Below, one piece after another: positions 16,361 to 24,104 of a stretch of 64,000 nucleotides of DNA. The DNA comes from Flavobacterium sp. IB48 (lineage in GTDB: Bacteria > Bacteroidota > Bacteroidia > Flavobacteriales > Flavobacteriaceae), in contig NZ_JAEFCA010000002.1 of assembly GCF_016405855.1 (NCBI RefSeq), positions 62,001 through 126,000 on the forward strand, given 5' to 3'. The first letter of the stretch is position 1; every line of letters starts with the position of its first letter. Below the pieces are notes generated by a model that saw nothing but the letters and a program-made list of their open reading frames with translations, was not told the DNA's origin and searched no databases. Position numbers and translations under genes: made by a program.

Positions 16361-17392
16361 ATGAAAGCATCTTATAATAAATATTTACTAGAATTTAAAC
16401 GTCCATCTGGAACTTCTAGAGGAATTATGACCGAAAAAGAAACTTGGTTTATAATACTGGAAGAAAATGGCAAAAAAGGAATCGGTGAATGTGGAATATT
16501 ACGTGGATTAAGTGCTGACGATCGTCCAGATTATGAAGAAAAATTAAAATGGGCTTGCGAAAATATCCATTTGGGAGAAAACGCATTATGGAATGCATTG
16601 CTAGAATTTCCTTCTATACAATTTGGAGTAGAAATGGCTTTTTTATCTCTTAAAAGCGAAAATCCATATATTTTGTTTCCATCAGATTTTACCACTAATT
16701 TAAGTTCAATAGCTATAAACGGATTAGTCTGGATGGGGGAATCTGCTTTTATGAAACAGCAGATAGAAGATAAATTAGCCGATGGTTTTAACTGTATAAA
16801 GCTTAAAATTGGAGCAATCGATTTCAACAAAGAATTGGAGTTATTGCAATTTATTAGAAGTCATTTTTCACCGGAAGAAATAGAAATTAGAGTAGATGCT
16901 AATGGTGCTTTTTCTTCAACAGAAGCTTTAGATAAATTAAATCAATTGAATAAATTTCAGCTTCATAGCATAGAACAGCCAATTAAGAAAGGACAGGTTG
17001 CAGAAATGGCTCAGTTGTGCAAACAGACACCATTTCCGATTGCTTTAGATGAAGAGCTTATTGGTGTATTTTCATTAGAAGAAAAAGAAAAATTACTGCA
17101 AGAAATAAAACCGCAATATATTATTTTAAAGCCAAGTTTTATTGGAGGTTTTCGTGGTACGCAAGAATGGATCACTTTGGCAGAAAAGTATAATATAGGC
17201 TGGTGGATAACCTCTGCATTAGAAAGCAATATAGGATTGAACGCTATCGCACAATGGACATTTACCTTGAATTCAGATATGCCTCAAGGTTTAGGAACTG
17301 GAGCTTTATATACTAATAATATAGATTGCCCTCTTGAAGTAAAAAAAGGCCAGCTTTGGTATAATATTTCTAAGAATTGGTCAAATTTCTAA
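16361..17392 (+). CDS. menC: MenC, o-succinylbenzoate synthase (enolase superfamily)
   Basis: Dehydrates SHCHC to o-succinylbenzoate in the menaquinone pathway. The barrel has the enolase-superfamily base motif CIKLKIG (KxK, about residues 146-152), metal ligands in RVDANGAF, IEQPI and ALDEEL, and the second lysine in YIILKPS. The N-terminal capping domain (GIMTEKETWFIILEENGKKG, GECGILRGLS) matches Bacteroidota MenC more than muconate or dipeptide epimerases. Chromosomal context with menD, menB and menA supports the call. Length 343 aa is normal. menE and menF are not in the window. Confidence 0.92.
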   Translation: MKASYNKYLLEFKRPSGTSRGIMTEKETWFIILEENGKKGIGECGILRGLSADDRPDYEEKLKWACENIHLGENALWNALLEFPSIQFGVEMAFLSLKSENPYILFPSDFTTNLSSIAINGLVWMGESAFMKQQIEDKLADGFNCIKLKIGAIDFNKELELLQFIRSHFSPEEIEIRVDANGAFSSTEALDKLNQLNKFQLHSIEQPIKKGQVAEMAQLCKQTPFPIALDEELIGVFSLEEKEKLLQEIKPQYIILKPSFIGGFRGTQEWITLAEKYNIGWWITSALESNIGLNAIAQWTFTLNSDMPQGLGTGALYTNNIDCPLEVKKGQLWYNISKNWSNF

Positions 17393-17443
17393 GATTTTTT
17401 ATGACATCTTAAAGTTTATTAAATCTCAACTTTTGTTTTTGAG

Positions 17444-17459
17444 ACTTAGAATCTTAGCA
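17444..17459 (+). repeat. 16-nt direct repeat flanking menC, copy 2
   Basis: ACTTAGAATCTTAGCA, followed by CCTTAGAAACTTAGTG of the same style. Lies between the convergent ends of menC and the HhH gene. Confidence 0.65.
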
Positions 17460-17483
17460 CCTTAGAAACTTAGTGTCTCCTTT

Positions 17484-18008
17484 TTACTCTTTTCCTCCCA
17501 ACAAACTATCTTGCCAATCTTTCAATTCTTTCCACTTTCCTTGATAAGCCATTAGTGCTTGTTTTGCCCAAGTGCTTGGATTATGCATAGCGTAATTTTC
17601 TCCACCTGCATCCAAAATTGACTGTAGCTTTTCGGTAGAAGCTTGAGATAGATTTTGCCAAGTTTTTATTCCTGCTTCAACAAATAAAGACTCTATTTTA
17701 GGGCCAATTCCTTCTACTATTTTGAGGTCATTTTCTTTTATCTTTTTACCTAAAGCATTTTCTGCCAATCCTGGTTCAAAAGGAATTACGACTGGAGCAG
17801 TTGCTTTAGTTTTTACAGCAAGATCAGCTTCAAGTTTTAAGATTCTTGCATTCAAATTTCTCGTGTGAGCTTTGCAAACATCTAAGTCGGCTTGAAGAGC
17901 AGTTGAGAGAGAATTATCATTCTTAGAATTAATTTTTCCTAGTATGTAACCTAAAATCCCACAGATTACACCTAGTGCTATTGGTATTACAACATAAGGC
18001 ACATTCAT
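17484..18008 (-). CDS. Membrane-anchored helix-hairpin-helix protein
   Basis: One N-terminal membrane helix (VIPIALGVICGILGYILG) is followed by a short coiled-coil-like stretch (residues about 35-66) and a C-terminal helix-hairpin-helix domain (LKIVEGIGPKIESLFVEAGI, then the KTWQNLSQAS segment). The domain resembles the DUF4332/ribosomal L21-like HhH group, and the tail is rich in Trp and Lys. The HhH could bind DNA or protein; no catalytic motif is present. Convergent with menC and monocistronic as far as I can see. Confidence 0.72.
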   Translation of the reverse strand: MNVPYVVIPIALGVICGILGYILGKINSKNDNSLSTALQADLDVCKAHTRNLNARILKLEADLAVKTKATAPVVIPFEPGLAENALGKKIKENDLKIVEGIGPKIESLFVEAGIKTWQNLSQASTEKLQSILDAGGENYAMHNPSTWAKQALMAYQGKWKELKDWQDSLLGGKE

Positions 18009-18267
18009 GATTTTTATATTTTAGAATTAAAATTACAGTCAATTTTATATTATGGCAGAAATGATTTCTACTCATAACCAGCTGTTTAATGAGGTGTTAG
18101 GTTCTATCAAAATTACTCAAAATACTAATTGCAACATGTTAACAATCAGTTATATTGAAGTTTTTTATTTCTAGTTTCATAGAATAAATTAACTTTTTTT
18201 CATTTTTTAGAAGTTCAAAGGCTAGATTAAAATGAGTAACTTGCATAAAAAATAATCTGCATTTAAG

Positions 18268-18741
18268 ATGATCGAAATAGAAAGAAAGTTTCTAGTAAAA
18301 TCTGATGATTTTAAGAAACAAGCTTTTGCTCAAAATGATATTGCTCAGGGCTATTTGAGTTCTGTACCTGAGCGCACAGTTAGGGTCAGAATAAAAGGAC
18401 ACAAAGGCTTTATAACCATAAAAGGAATAAGCAATACAGCAGGTATGTCTCGTTTTGAGTGGGAAAATGAGATTCCGTTAGACGAAGCTCAAGAGTTACT
18501 AAAATTGTGCGAAAAGGGTAAAATTGAAAAAACACGTTACGAAATAAAATCTGGCAAGCATGTGTTTGAAGTTGATGAATTTTATGGCGAAAATGATGGC
18601 CTAATAATGGCTGAAATTGAATTGAACTCTGAAGGCGAAACTTTTGAAAAACCTGAATGGCTTGGCGAAGAAGTAACAAACGATGAAAGATATTATAATG
18701 CTTATTTAAGCAAAAATCCATATAAAGATTGGCAAAAATAA
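18268..18741 (+). CDS. CYTH-domain protein (triphosphate tunnel metalloenzyme)
   Basis: A 157-aa CYTH protein. The hallmark ExExK is at the N-terminus (EIERKFLV, residues 3-10). Alternating basic and acidic strand residues of the triphosphate tunnel follow (RTVRVRIKG, FITIKG, FEWENEIP, KTRYEI, FEVDEF, MAEIEL). Members hydrolyse inorganic triphosphate or thiamine triphosphate, or make cyclic AMP; short bacterial forms like this are most often triphosphatases. The stop is one base before the ypdA start codon, so the two form an operon. Confidence 0.9.
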   Translation: MIEIERKFLVKSDDFKKQAFAQNDIAQGYLSSVPERTVRVRIKGHKGFITIKGISNTAGMSRFEWENEIPLDEAQELLKLCEKGKIEKTRYEIKSGKHVFEVDEFYGENDGLIMAEIELNSEGETFEKPEWLGEEVTNDERYYNAYLSKNPYKDWQK

Positions 18742-18742
18742 A

Positions 18743-19711
18743 ATGGCAGAATCAAAATACGACCTTATTATTGTGGGAGGAGGACCAATTGGCCTGGCTT
18801 GCGCAATAGAAGCTGAAAAGAAAAAATTAAATTATTTAATCATTGAAAAAGGAGCGATAGTTAATAGCATTTTTAATTATCCGTTATATATGACCTTTTT
18901 CTCTACTGCAGAAAGATTAGAAATTGGTGAGATTCCGTTTAATTGTCTTGCACCAAAACCTGGACGTCAGGAAGCTTTAGAATACTACAGAAATATTCAT
19001 CGTTACTTTAAATTCAATATTAATTTGTTTGAAAGAGTTCTCGATGTTCAAAAGGAAAATACCATTTTCAAAATAAAAACAGATAAGCACAATTACGAAG
19101 CTACGAATGTTATAATTGCAACTGGTTTTTATGATATTCCGATTGAAATGAATGTTTTAGGCGAAAGTTTGCCAAAAGTTCGTCATTACTATAAAGAAGC
19201 ACACGAATATGCTTTTAGAAAAGTTTTGGTAGTTGGAGCCAATAATTCTTCTGTAGACGCAGCTTTAGAATGTTGGAGAAAAGGAGCAGAGGTTACAATG
19301 GTAATTCGTAAAAACGAAATTAATAGCCGTGTAAAATATTGGGTGAAACCAGATATTGAAAACAGAATAGAAGAAGGAAGCATCAAAGCTTTTTTTCAAT
19401 CGAATATTACTGAAATCCGAGAAGATGAAGTAGAAATTGAGACTCCAAACGGAAAAGTTACAATTGAAAATGATTTCGTTTTAGCTTTAACAGGTTATAA
19501 ACCAGATTTGACCTTTCTTGAAAAAATGGGAATTCAGCTTTCTGATGATGAGTTGAAAATTCCAGTTTATAATTCTCAGACAATGGAAACAAATGTTGAA
19601 GGTTTATTTCTTGCAGGAGTAGTTTGCGGTGGAATGCAGACGCATAAATGGTTTATTGAAAACTCAAGAATTCATGCTAGTATGATTGTAGATTATATTA
19701 CTGCAAAATAA
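18743..19711 (+). CDS. ypdA: YpdA family, putative bacillithiol disulfide reductase
   Basis: FAD/NADPH-dependent oxidoreductase related to thioredoxin reductase but lacking its CxxC. The FAD-binding motif is IIVGGGPIGLACA (about residues 9-21), the NADPH site VVGANNSSVDAAL (about 161-173), and the second FAD motif is in VEGLFLAGVVCGGMQT. The conserved Cys of YpdA sits in this last segment. In Firmicutes YpdA reduces bacillithiol disulfide, and many Bacteroidota also make bacillithiol. Length 322 aa fits. It directly follows the CYTH gene and converges with selO across an inverted repeat. Confidence 0.9.
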   Translation: MAESKYDLIIVGGGPIGLACAIEAEKKKLNYLIIEKGAIVNSIFNYPLYMTFFSTAERLEIGEIPFNCLAPKPGRQEALEYYRNIHRYFKFNINLFERVLDVQKENTIFKIKTDKHNYEATNVIIATGFYDIPIEMNVLGESLPKVRHYYKEAHEYAFRKVLVVGANNSSVDAALECWRKGAEVTMVIRKNEINSRVKYWVKPDIENRIEEGSIKAFFQSNITEIREDEVEIETPNGKVTIENDFVLALTGYKPDLTFLEKMGIQLSDDELKIPVYNSQTMETNVEGLFLAGVVCGGMQTHKWFIENSRIHASMIVDYITAK

Positions 19712-19715
19712 AAAG

Positions 19716-19777
19716 TTTGCCACAGATTAAAAGGATTTTTAGGATTAATCATTTAAATCTTTTTAATCTGTGGCAAA
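19716..19777. repeat. Inverted repeat of the CACAGATTA family between convergent ypdA and selO
   Basis: Arms TTTGCCACAGATTAAAA (left) and TTTTAATCTGTGGCAAA (right), with the match extending a few bases after one mismatch. It probably acts as a bidirectional terminator; the same arms recur at 21369-21529 and 23775-23841. Confidence 0.8.
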
Positions 19778-19782
19778 TAAAT

Positions 19783-21351
19783 TTAAGAACTACAAGATAG
19801 CATAGAACAGCCAACCTTAGTTCTAGCCCAATCTGGGCGTTTTGCAAACCATTTTTCAAATTCTGGTTGTTCATCGTACGGATTTTTCAAAAGCTGAAAT
19901 AATTCATCAACCAAAGAATAATCCTCTTTATCTGCAGCATCAATTGCTAATTGTGCCATATAATTTCTCAGAACATATTTTGGATTAATTTGATTCATTT
20001 TTAAAACTCTTTCTTCATCAGAAAGCAATTCAGAGTTTAATCTCTTTAAATAAACTGCAAACCATTTTTGCCAAGCATCGAGTACATTTCCTTTTATCTC
20101 TTCTGGAATATAAAATGCATATTCTACTTTTTCAAAAGCTTGTTCTACAGAATCATCTTTTTTAATCTTACTAAGATTTCTAAAAAAGATGGTCATATCA
20201 GTTTCTGACAATTGTAAAATTTCTTCTAAACCTTTAATTATTTTATCATCAGCTTCACTTGAAGTAAACAGACCTAATTTACTTAAGAACATTTCTTTAT
20301 ATTCAGACTCAAATTCAATTATAAATGAATCCAGAATTTTTTCTAAAGGAGCGGCTTCATTAATTAACGGATAAAGTGCATTGGCTAATTGAAACAAATT
20401 CCATTGTGCAACTTGCGGCTGATTTCCGAAACGATATCTTCTATTTTGTCTGTCTGTTGTATTTGGAGTCCAATCTGGATCATAGTTTTCCAACCATCCG
20501 TACGGACCATAATCAATAGTAATTCCATGAACTGACATATTATCAGTATTCATTACTCCATGAACAAATCCGACACGTTGCCAATGCAGAATCATTTCGC
20601 GAGTTGTATCGGCAACTTTCTGAAAGAATTGTAAATATTGTTCTTTTGGTTCTCCTTTTATTTCAGGAAAATAGTGTTGAATTGTGTATTCAACAAAGTG
20701 TTTCAAGTTTTTTAGTTCATTTCTAGCTGTTAACATTTCGAAACTTCCAAAACGAATAAATGAAGGAGCAACACGACAAACAATTGCACCTTTTTCGTAT
20801 GCAGGATTTCCGTTATATAAAACATCTCTTAACACCTGATCTCCAGAAAGAACAAGCGAAAGCGATCGAGTAGTTGGAACACCCAAATGATACATTGCTT
20901 CGGCACATAAATACTCTCTTATAGAAGAGCGTAAAACTGCCAAACCATCTGCAGTTCTTGAATACGGAGTTTTTCCAGCACCTTTTAGTTGCAATGTATA
21001 AAACTGATTATTGTTTTCAACTTCAGTTAAATTGATTGCGCGACCGTCGCCCAATTGTCCTGCCCAGTTTCCAAATTGATGACCAGCGTAACACATTGCA
21101 TAAGGTTGTGATTCTGGAAGAATTTCTTTTCCAGAAAATATATTTAGAAATTCTTCTGAGTGAATTTCATCTTTAGAAATCCCAACTAATTCTGCAACTT
21201 CTTCAGATGCATGAATCAATTTTGGATTTGAAGGCTTTACTGGATTTACATATGAAAACAGTGTGTTTTTAACCTGACGAACTTCGTTTGTCAAATCTGG
21301 ATCTGCTGGTAGTTCGGCAGTAAATCGATTATTTATTCTAAGATTTTTCAT
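19783..21351 (-). CDS. selO: SelO (YdiU), pseudokinase-fold protein AMPylase
   Basis: Transfers AMP from ATP to Ser/Thr/Tyr residues of target proteins, in known cases tied to redox stress. Conserved SelO segments: AGHQFGNWAGQLGDGRAINL, LKGAGKTPYSRTADGLAVLR, and the metal/ATP site GVMNTDNMSVHGITIDYGP then FENYDPDWTPN-like (WLENYDPDWTPN). Length 522 aa is normal. The protein ends in a Cys-rich tail (GCSMLSCSS); eukaryotic SelO has selenocysteine near this position, here Cys. It is convergent with ypdA and upstream of msrA on the same strand. Confidence 0.95.
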   Translation of the reverse strand: MKNLRINNRFTAELPADPDLTNEVRQVKNTLFSYVNPVKPSNPKLIHASEEVAELVGISKDEIHSEEFLNIFSGKEILPESQPYAMCYAGHQFGNWAGQLGDGRAINLTEVENNNQFYTLQLKGAGKTPYSRTADGLAVLRSSIREYLCAEAMYHLGVPTTRSLSLVLSGDQVLRDVLYNGNPAYEKGAIVCRVAPSFIRFGSFEMLTARNELKNLKHFVEYTIQHYFPEIKGEPKEQYLQFFQKVADTTREMILHWQRVGFVHGVMNTDNMSVHGITIDYGPYGWLENYDPDWTPNTTDRQNRRYRFGNQPQVAQWNLFQLANALYPLINEAAPLEKILDSFIIEFESEYKEMFLSKLGLFTSSEADDKIIKGLEEILQLSETDMTIFFRNLSKIKKDDSVEQAFEKVEYAFYIPEEIKGNVLDAWQKWFAVYLKRLNSELLSDEERVLKMNQINPKYVLRNYMAQLAIDAADKEDYSLVDELFQLLKNPYDEQPEFEKWFAKRPDWARTKVGCSMLSCSS

Positions 21352-21368
21352 TTTGTTTTCTTTCTATA

Positions 21369-21529
21369 TGCCACAGATTACACAGATTAAAAAGATTTTT
21401 TTGTTTGCCACGAATTACACAAATTTCCACTAATTTTAGGTTTAGTTAGAATAACATTCGTGAGAATTCGTGTAATTCGTGGCAAATAGAGAATAAATAA
21501 AAATTTTTCAATCGATATAATCTGTGGCA
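21369..21529. repeat. Nested inverted repeats between selO and msrA
   Basis: Outer arms TGCCACAGATTA (21369-21380) and TAATCTGTGGCA (21518-21529). Inner arms TTTGCCACGAATTACAC (21404-21420) and the complementary GTGTAATTCGTGGCAAA (21470-21486). The two pairs share the GCCAC..ATTACAC style. They occupy the whole gap between two same-strand genes. Confidence 0.75.
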
Positions 21530-21538
21530 AACTTAAAT

Positions 21539-22072
21539 TTAGCCCATTAACATATCAGCGTACATTTTTTTAAGTTTTTGAATTTTTGGATCAATTACAA
21601 CTTGACAGTATCCAGCTTCTTGATTTTCATTATAATAATTTTGATGATAATCTTCAGCTTCATAAAAAACTTCAAAAGGTTTTAATTGCGTTACAATTGG
21701 ATCGCCATATGCAGGTTGTACTTCTTCAAATACTTTTTCTGCAATCTCTTTCTGTTCATCATTATGATATAGAATGATAGAACGATATTGCGTTCCACTG
21801 TCTCCGCCTTGACGGTTTAAAGTCGTTGGATCATGACTTGTCATGAATATAAAAATTAAGTCATGATATGAAATTATGTCAGGATTGAAAGTCACTTGTA
21901 TTACTTCGGCGTGTCCAGTTCTTCCTGTACATACTTCACGATAAGCAGGATTCTTTATAAATCCGTCTGAATAACCCGATTTTATTGATTCGACACCTTT
22001 TAAACGCTGAATTACAGCTTCTATACACCAAAAACATCCGCCACCAAAGGTAGCTACAGATAAATTTTCCAT
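21539..22072 (-). CDS. msrA: MsrA, peptide methionine (S)-S-oxide reductase
   Basis: Repairs oxidised methionine in proteins. The catalytic motif GGCFWC is at residues 10-15, followed by the family signatures [42 protein letters not shown] and EDYHQNYY. The 177-aa length and missing signal peptide indicate a cytoplasmic MsrA without a fused MsrB. Resolving Cys candidates are Cys48 (VCTG) and the late Cys in [10 protein letters not shown]. It lies upstream of selO on the same strand, separated by nested repeats, and divergent from the class V aminotransferase. Confidence 0.96.
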   Translation of the reverse strand: MENLSVATFGGGCFWCIEAVIQRLKGVESIKSGYSDGFIKNPAYREVCTGRTGHAEVIQVTFNPDIISYHDLIFIFMTSHDPTTLNRQGGDSGTQYRSIILYHNDEQKEIAEKVFEEVQPAYGDPIVTQLKPFEVFYEAEDYHQNYYNENQEAGYCQVVIDPKIQKLKKMYADMLMG

Positions 22073-22225
22073 AAATAATACTTTCTTTAAAGTTTAATGC
22101 CTATTAATTCGATAGGATATTATGATAATTTATTAAAAAAAAGTTGTTTTAACTAAAAATACCAAACGGTAATATAGTGTTTGAAGTTTACTATTGATAA
22201 ATTCGCAATTTTATAAAAAACTATA

Positions 22226-22233
22226 TATATTTG
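22226..22233 (+). promoter_or_regulatory. -7 promoter box that fixes the start of the class V aminotransferase
   Basis: TATATTTG is a perfect TAnnTTTG match; transcription would begin near 22240. An upstream in-frame ATG at 22194 would lie outside this transcript, which supports the ATG at 22257. Confidence 0.7.
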
Positions 22234-22256
22234 CAATCAAACACAAGGCACAACTA

Positions 22257-23744
22257 ATGGATAGCAAAAATAGTACCATGACCCTGGAAACTTACTTTCA
22301 GGAATTTAGACAAAATATTGTCGGTATAAATCAAGAATTTACTTCGCCTTATGGCAGAAAATCAATAATTTACACAGATTGGACTGCCAGCGGAAGATTA
22401 TATCGCCCAATTGAAGAAAAACTGCTAAATGCATTTGGACCTTTTGTAGCCAACACGCATACAGAAACGACTGTATCTGGTACTGCTATGACAAAAGCGT
22501 ATCATCATGCAAGACATATTATTAAGCGTCATGCTAATGCAAATCATGATGATGTTTTGATTACAGACGGAACTGGAATGACGGGAGTTATCAATAAATT
22601 TCAGCGTATTTTAGGATTGAAAATTCCAGAAAACTTGAAAAGCTTTACAAATGTCCCTGCCGAGAAAAAGCCAATTGTTTTTATTTCGCATATGGAGCAT
22701 CATTCTAATCAGACTTCTTGGTTAGAAACTATTGCAGATGTTGAAATTATTCCGTCTTGTGAAAAAGGACTTTTTAATTTAGAGAACCTTGAAACTTTAC
22801 TTGAAAAATATAAAGATAGAACGATAAAAATTGCTTCTATTACAGCATGTTCGAATGTTACGGGTTTAAGAACGCCTTTTCACGAAGCAGCAAAATTAAT
22901 GCATCAATATAATGGTGTTTGTTTTGTTGATTTTGCTTGTTCTGGACCTTATGTAGAAATAGATATGCATCCAGCAGACCCAGAATCTTATTTAGATGCT
23001 GTTTTTATGTCTCCGCATAAATTCTTAGGAGGTCCAGGAACATCTGGTGTTTTAATTTTCAATAAGAAATTATACAACAATATGATTCCTGATTGCCCGG
23101 GAGGAGGAACGGTAAGTTGGACAAATCCGTGGGGAGAACATAAATATATTGATAATATTGAAGATCGCGAAGATGGAGGAACTCCTGGTTTTCTTCAGGT
23201 TATCAAAACTGCTTTGGCAATTGAGCTAAAAGAAGAAATGGGAATTGAGAACATAATGGAGCGTGAGCACGAAATTGTGGATTATGTTTTCTCTCAATTA
23301 GAACCAGTTGAAAATATTAAAATTTTAGCAGGTCAGCATAAAGAACGTCTTGGTGTAATTTCATTTTTTATTGATGATCTTCACTTCAACTTAGGAGTTA
23401 AGATTTTAAATGATCGTTTTGGAATTCAGACTAGAGGAGGGTGCAGCTGCGCAGGAACTTACGGTCACTATTTATTGCATGTTGATCAAGAAACATCTAA
23501 TAAATTGGTTAATGAAATTACGATTGGCGATTTAATCAAAAAACCGGGATGGATTAGAATGTCGATTCACCCGACAACTACTGATGAAGAAATTGCTTTT
23601 GTTTGCAGAAGTATAAAAGAGTTAGCTACAAATCATAAAGCTTGGGCTTTGGATTATTCTTATGATAAAGAGCGTAATGAGTTTATTCATAAAGATGCAA
23701 CTTCTTTTGAAGATGAATTAGTAGAAAGCTGGTTTAAATCTTAA
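22257..23744 (+). CDS. Class V aminotransferase, cysteine desulfurase-like
   Basis: PLP-dependent fold type I enzyme. The N-terminus has YTDWTASGRLYRPIEE and NTHTETTVSG; the Schiff-base Lys is in MSPHKFLGGPGTSG, preceded by FVDFACSGPYVEID. A Cys-containing loop RGGCSCAGTYGHYLL sits where SufS/IscS desulfurases have the catalytic Cys. At 495 aa it is longer than SufS (about 410). It may be a cysteine desulfurase or related C-S lyase, but no Fe-S assembly genes are nearby. Start chosen from the promoter box; the next ATG (22278) is also possible. Confidence 0.85.
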   Translation: MDSKNSTMTLETYFQEFRQNIVGINQEFTSPYGRKSIIYTDWTASGRLYRPIEEKLLNAFGPFVANTHTETTVSGTAMTKAYHHARHIIKRHANANHDDVLITDGTGMTGVINKFQRILGLKIPENLKSFTNVPAEKKPIVFISHMEHHSNQTSWLETIADVEIIPSCEKGLFNLENLETLLEKYKDRTIKIASITACSNVTGLRTPFHEAAKLMHQYNGVCFVDFACSGPYVEIDMHPADPESYLDAVFMSPHKFLGGPGTSGVLIFNKKLYNNMIPDCPGGGTVSWTNPWGEHKYIDNIEDREDGGTPGFLQVIKTALAIELKEEMGIENIMEREHEIVDYVFSQLEPVENIKILAGQHKERLGVISFFIDDLHFNLGVKILNDRFGIQTRGGCSCAGTYGHYLLHVDQETSNKLVNEITIGDLIKKPGWIRMSIHPTTTDEEIAFVCRSIKELATNHKAWALDYSYDKERNEFIHKDATSFEDELVESWFKS

Positions 23745-23774
23745 GCTCTAATACTTAAAAAGCTTATATTCTTT

Positions 23775-23841
23775 TAGCCACAGATTAAAAAGATCAAAGG
23801 ATTTATAAAAAAACTGTCTGAATCTTTCTAATCTGTGGCTA
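23775..23841. repeat. Inverted repeat of the CACAGATTA family
   Basis: Left arm TAGCCACAGATTAAAAAGAT (23775-23794), right arm ATCTTTCTAATCTGTGGCTA (23822-23841), one mismatch, then a T-run. Likely terminator for the aminotransferase gene. Confidence 0.8.
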
Positions 23842-23994
23842 GTTTTTTTAACGCAAAAAGAGCAAAGATTTTTATAGATTTTGTGTCATAATCTTTGTGT
23901 TTATAGAGGTCGAAAAGGAGAAAACATGACTTTTTTTACCAAAGTTTCAGAACTGTTGAGTTTGTTATTTCTTATGAAAACTAAACTTCTAATT

Positions 23995-24072
23995 TAGCCC
24001 CGATAGTAGTGGAAATCCTTTTGTGGTGGGGTTCACCACAAAAGATTGAAACGAATAGCAGGACTGGACGTC
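23995..24072 (+). repeat. Dispersed TAGCCCCGATAG element, copy 2
   Basis: Begins TAGCCCCGATAG (23995-24006), has an 11-bp perfect hairpin CTTTTGTGGTG / CACCACAAAAG (24018-24044) and ends AATAGCAGGACTGGAC. Ends match the element at 14880-14962 while the hairpin differs. Confidence 0.7.
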
Positions 24073-24104
24073 TTGAGAAAACGAATTTTTCTGCTTTTAA
24101 AAAA

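Larger units (their letters stand above)
23745..24104. other. 360-base gap between convergent aminotransferase and APC permease genes
   Basis: No reading frame of note. It holds a CACAGATTA-type inverted repeat (23775-23841) and the second TAGCCCCGATAG element (23995-24072). The rest is AT-rich. Confidence 0.65.

Noticed and set aside
19783..19830. Selenocysteine at the SelO C-terminus
   Set aside because: The relevant position is encoded by Cys; there is no in-frame UGA or SECIS-like hairpin.
13144..24072. Short repeats as CRISPR
   Set aside because: Repeats are palindromic, few in number, irregularly spaced and without cas genes.
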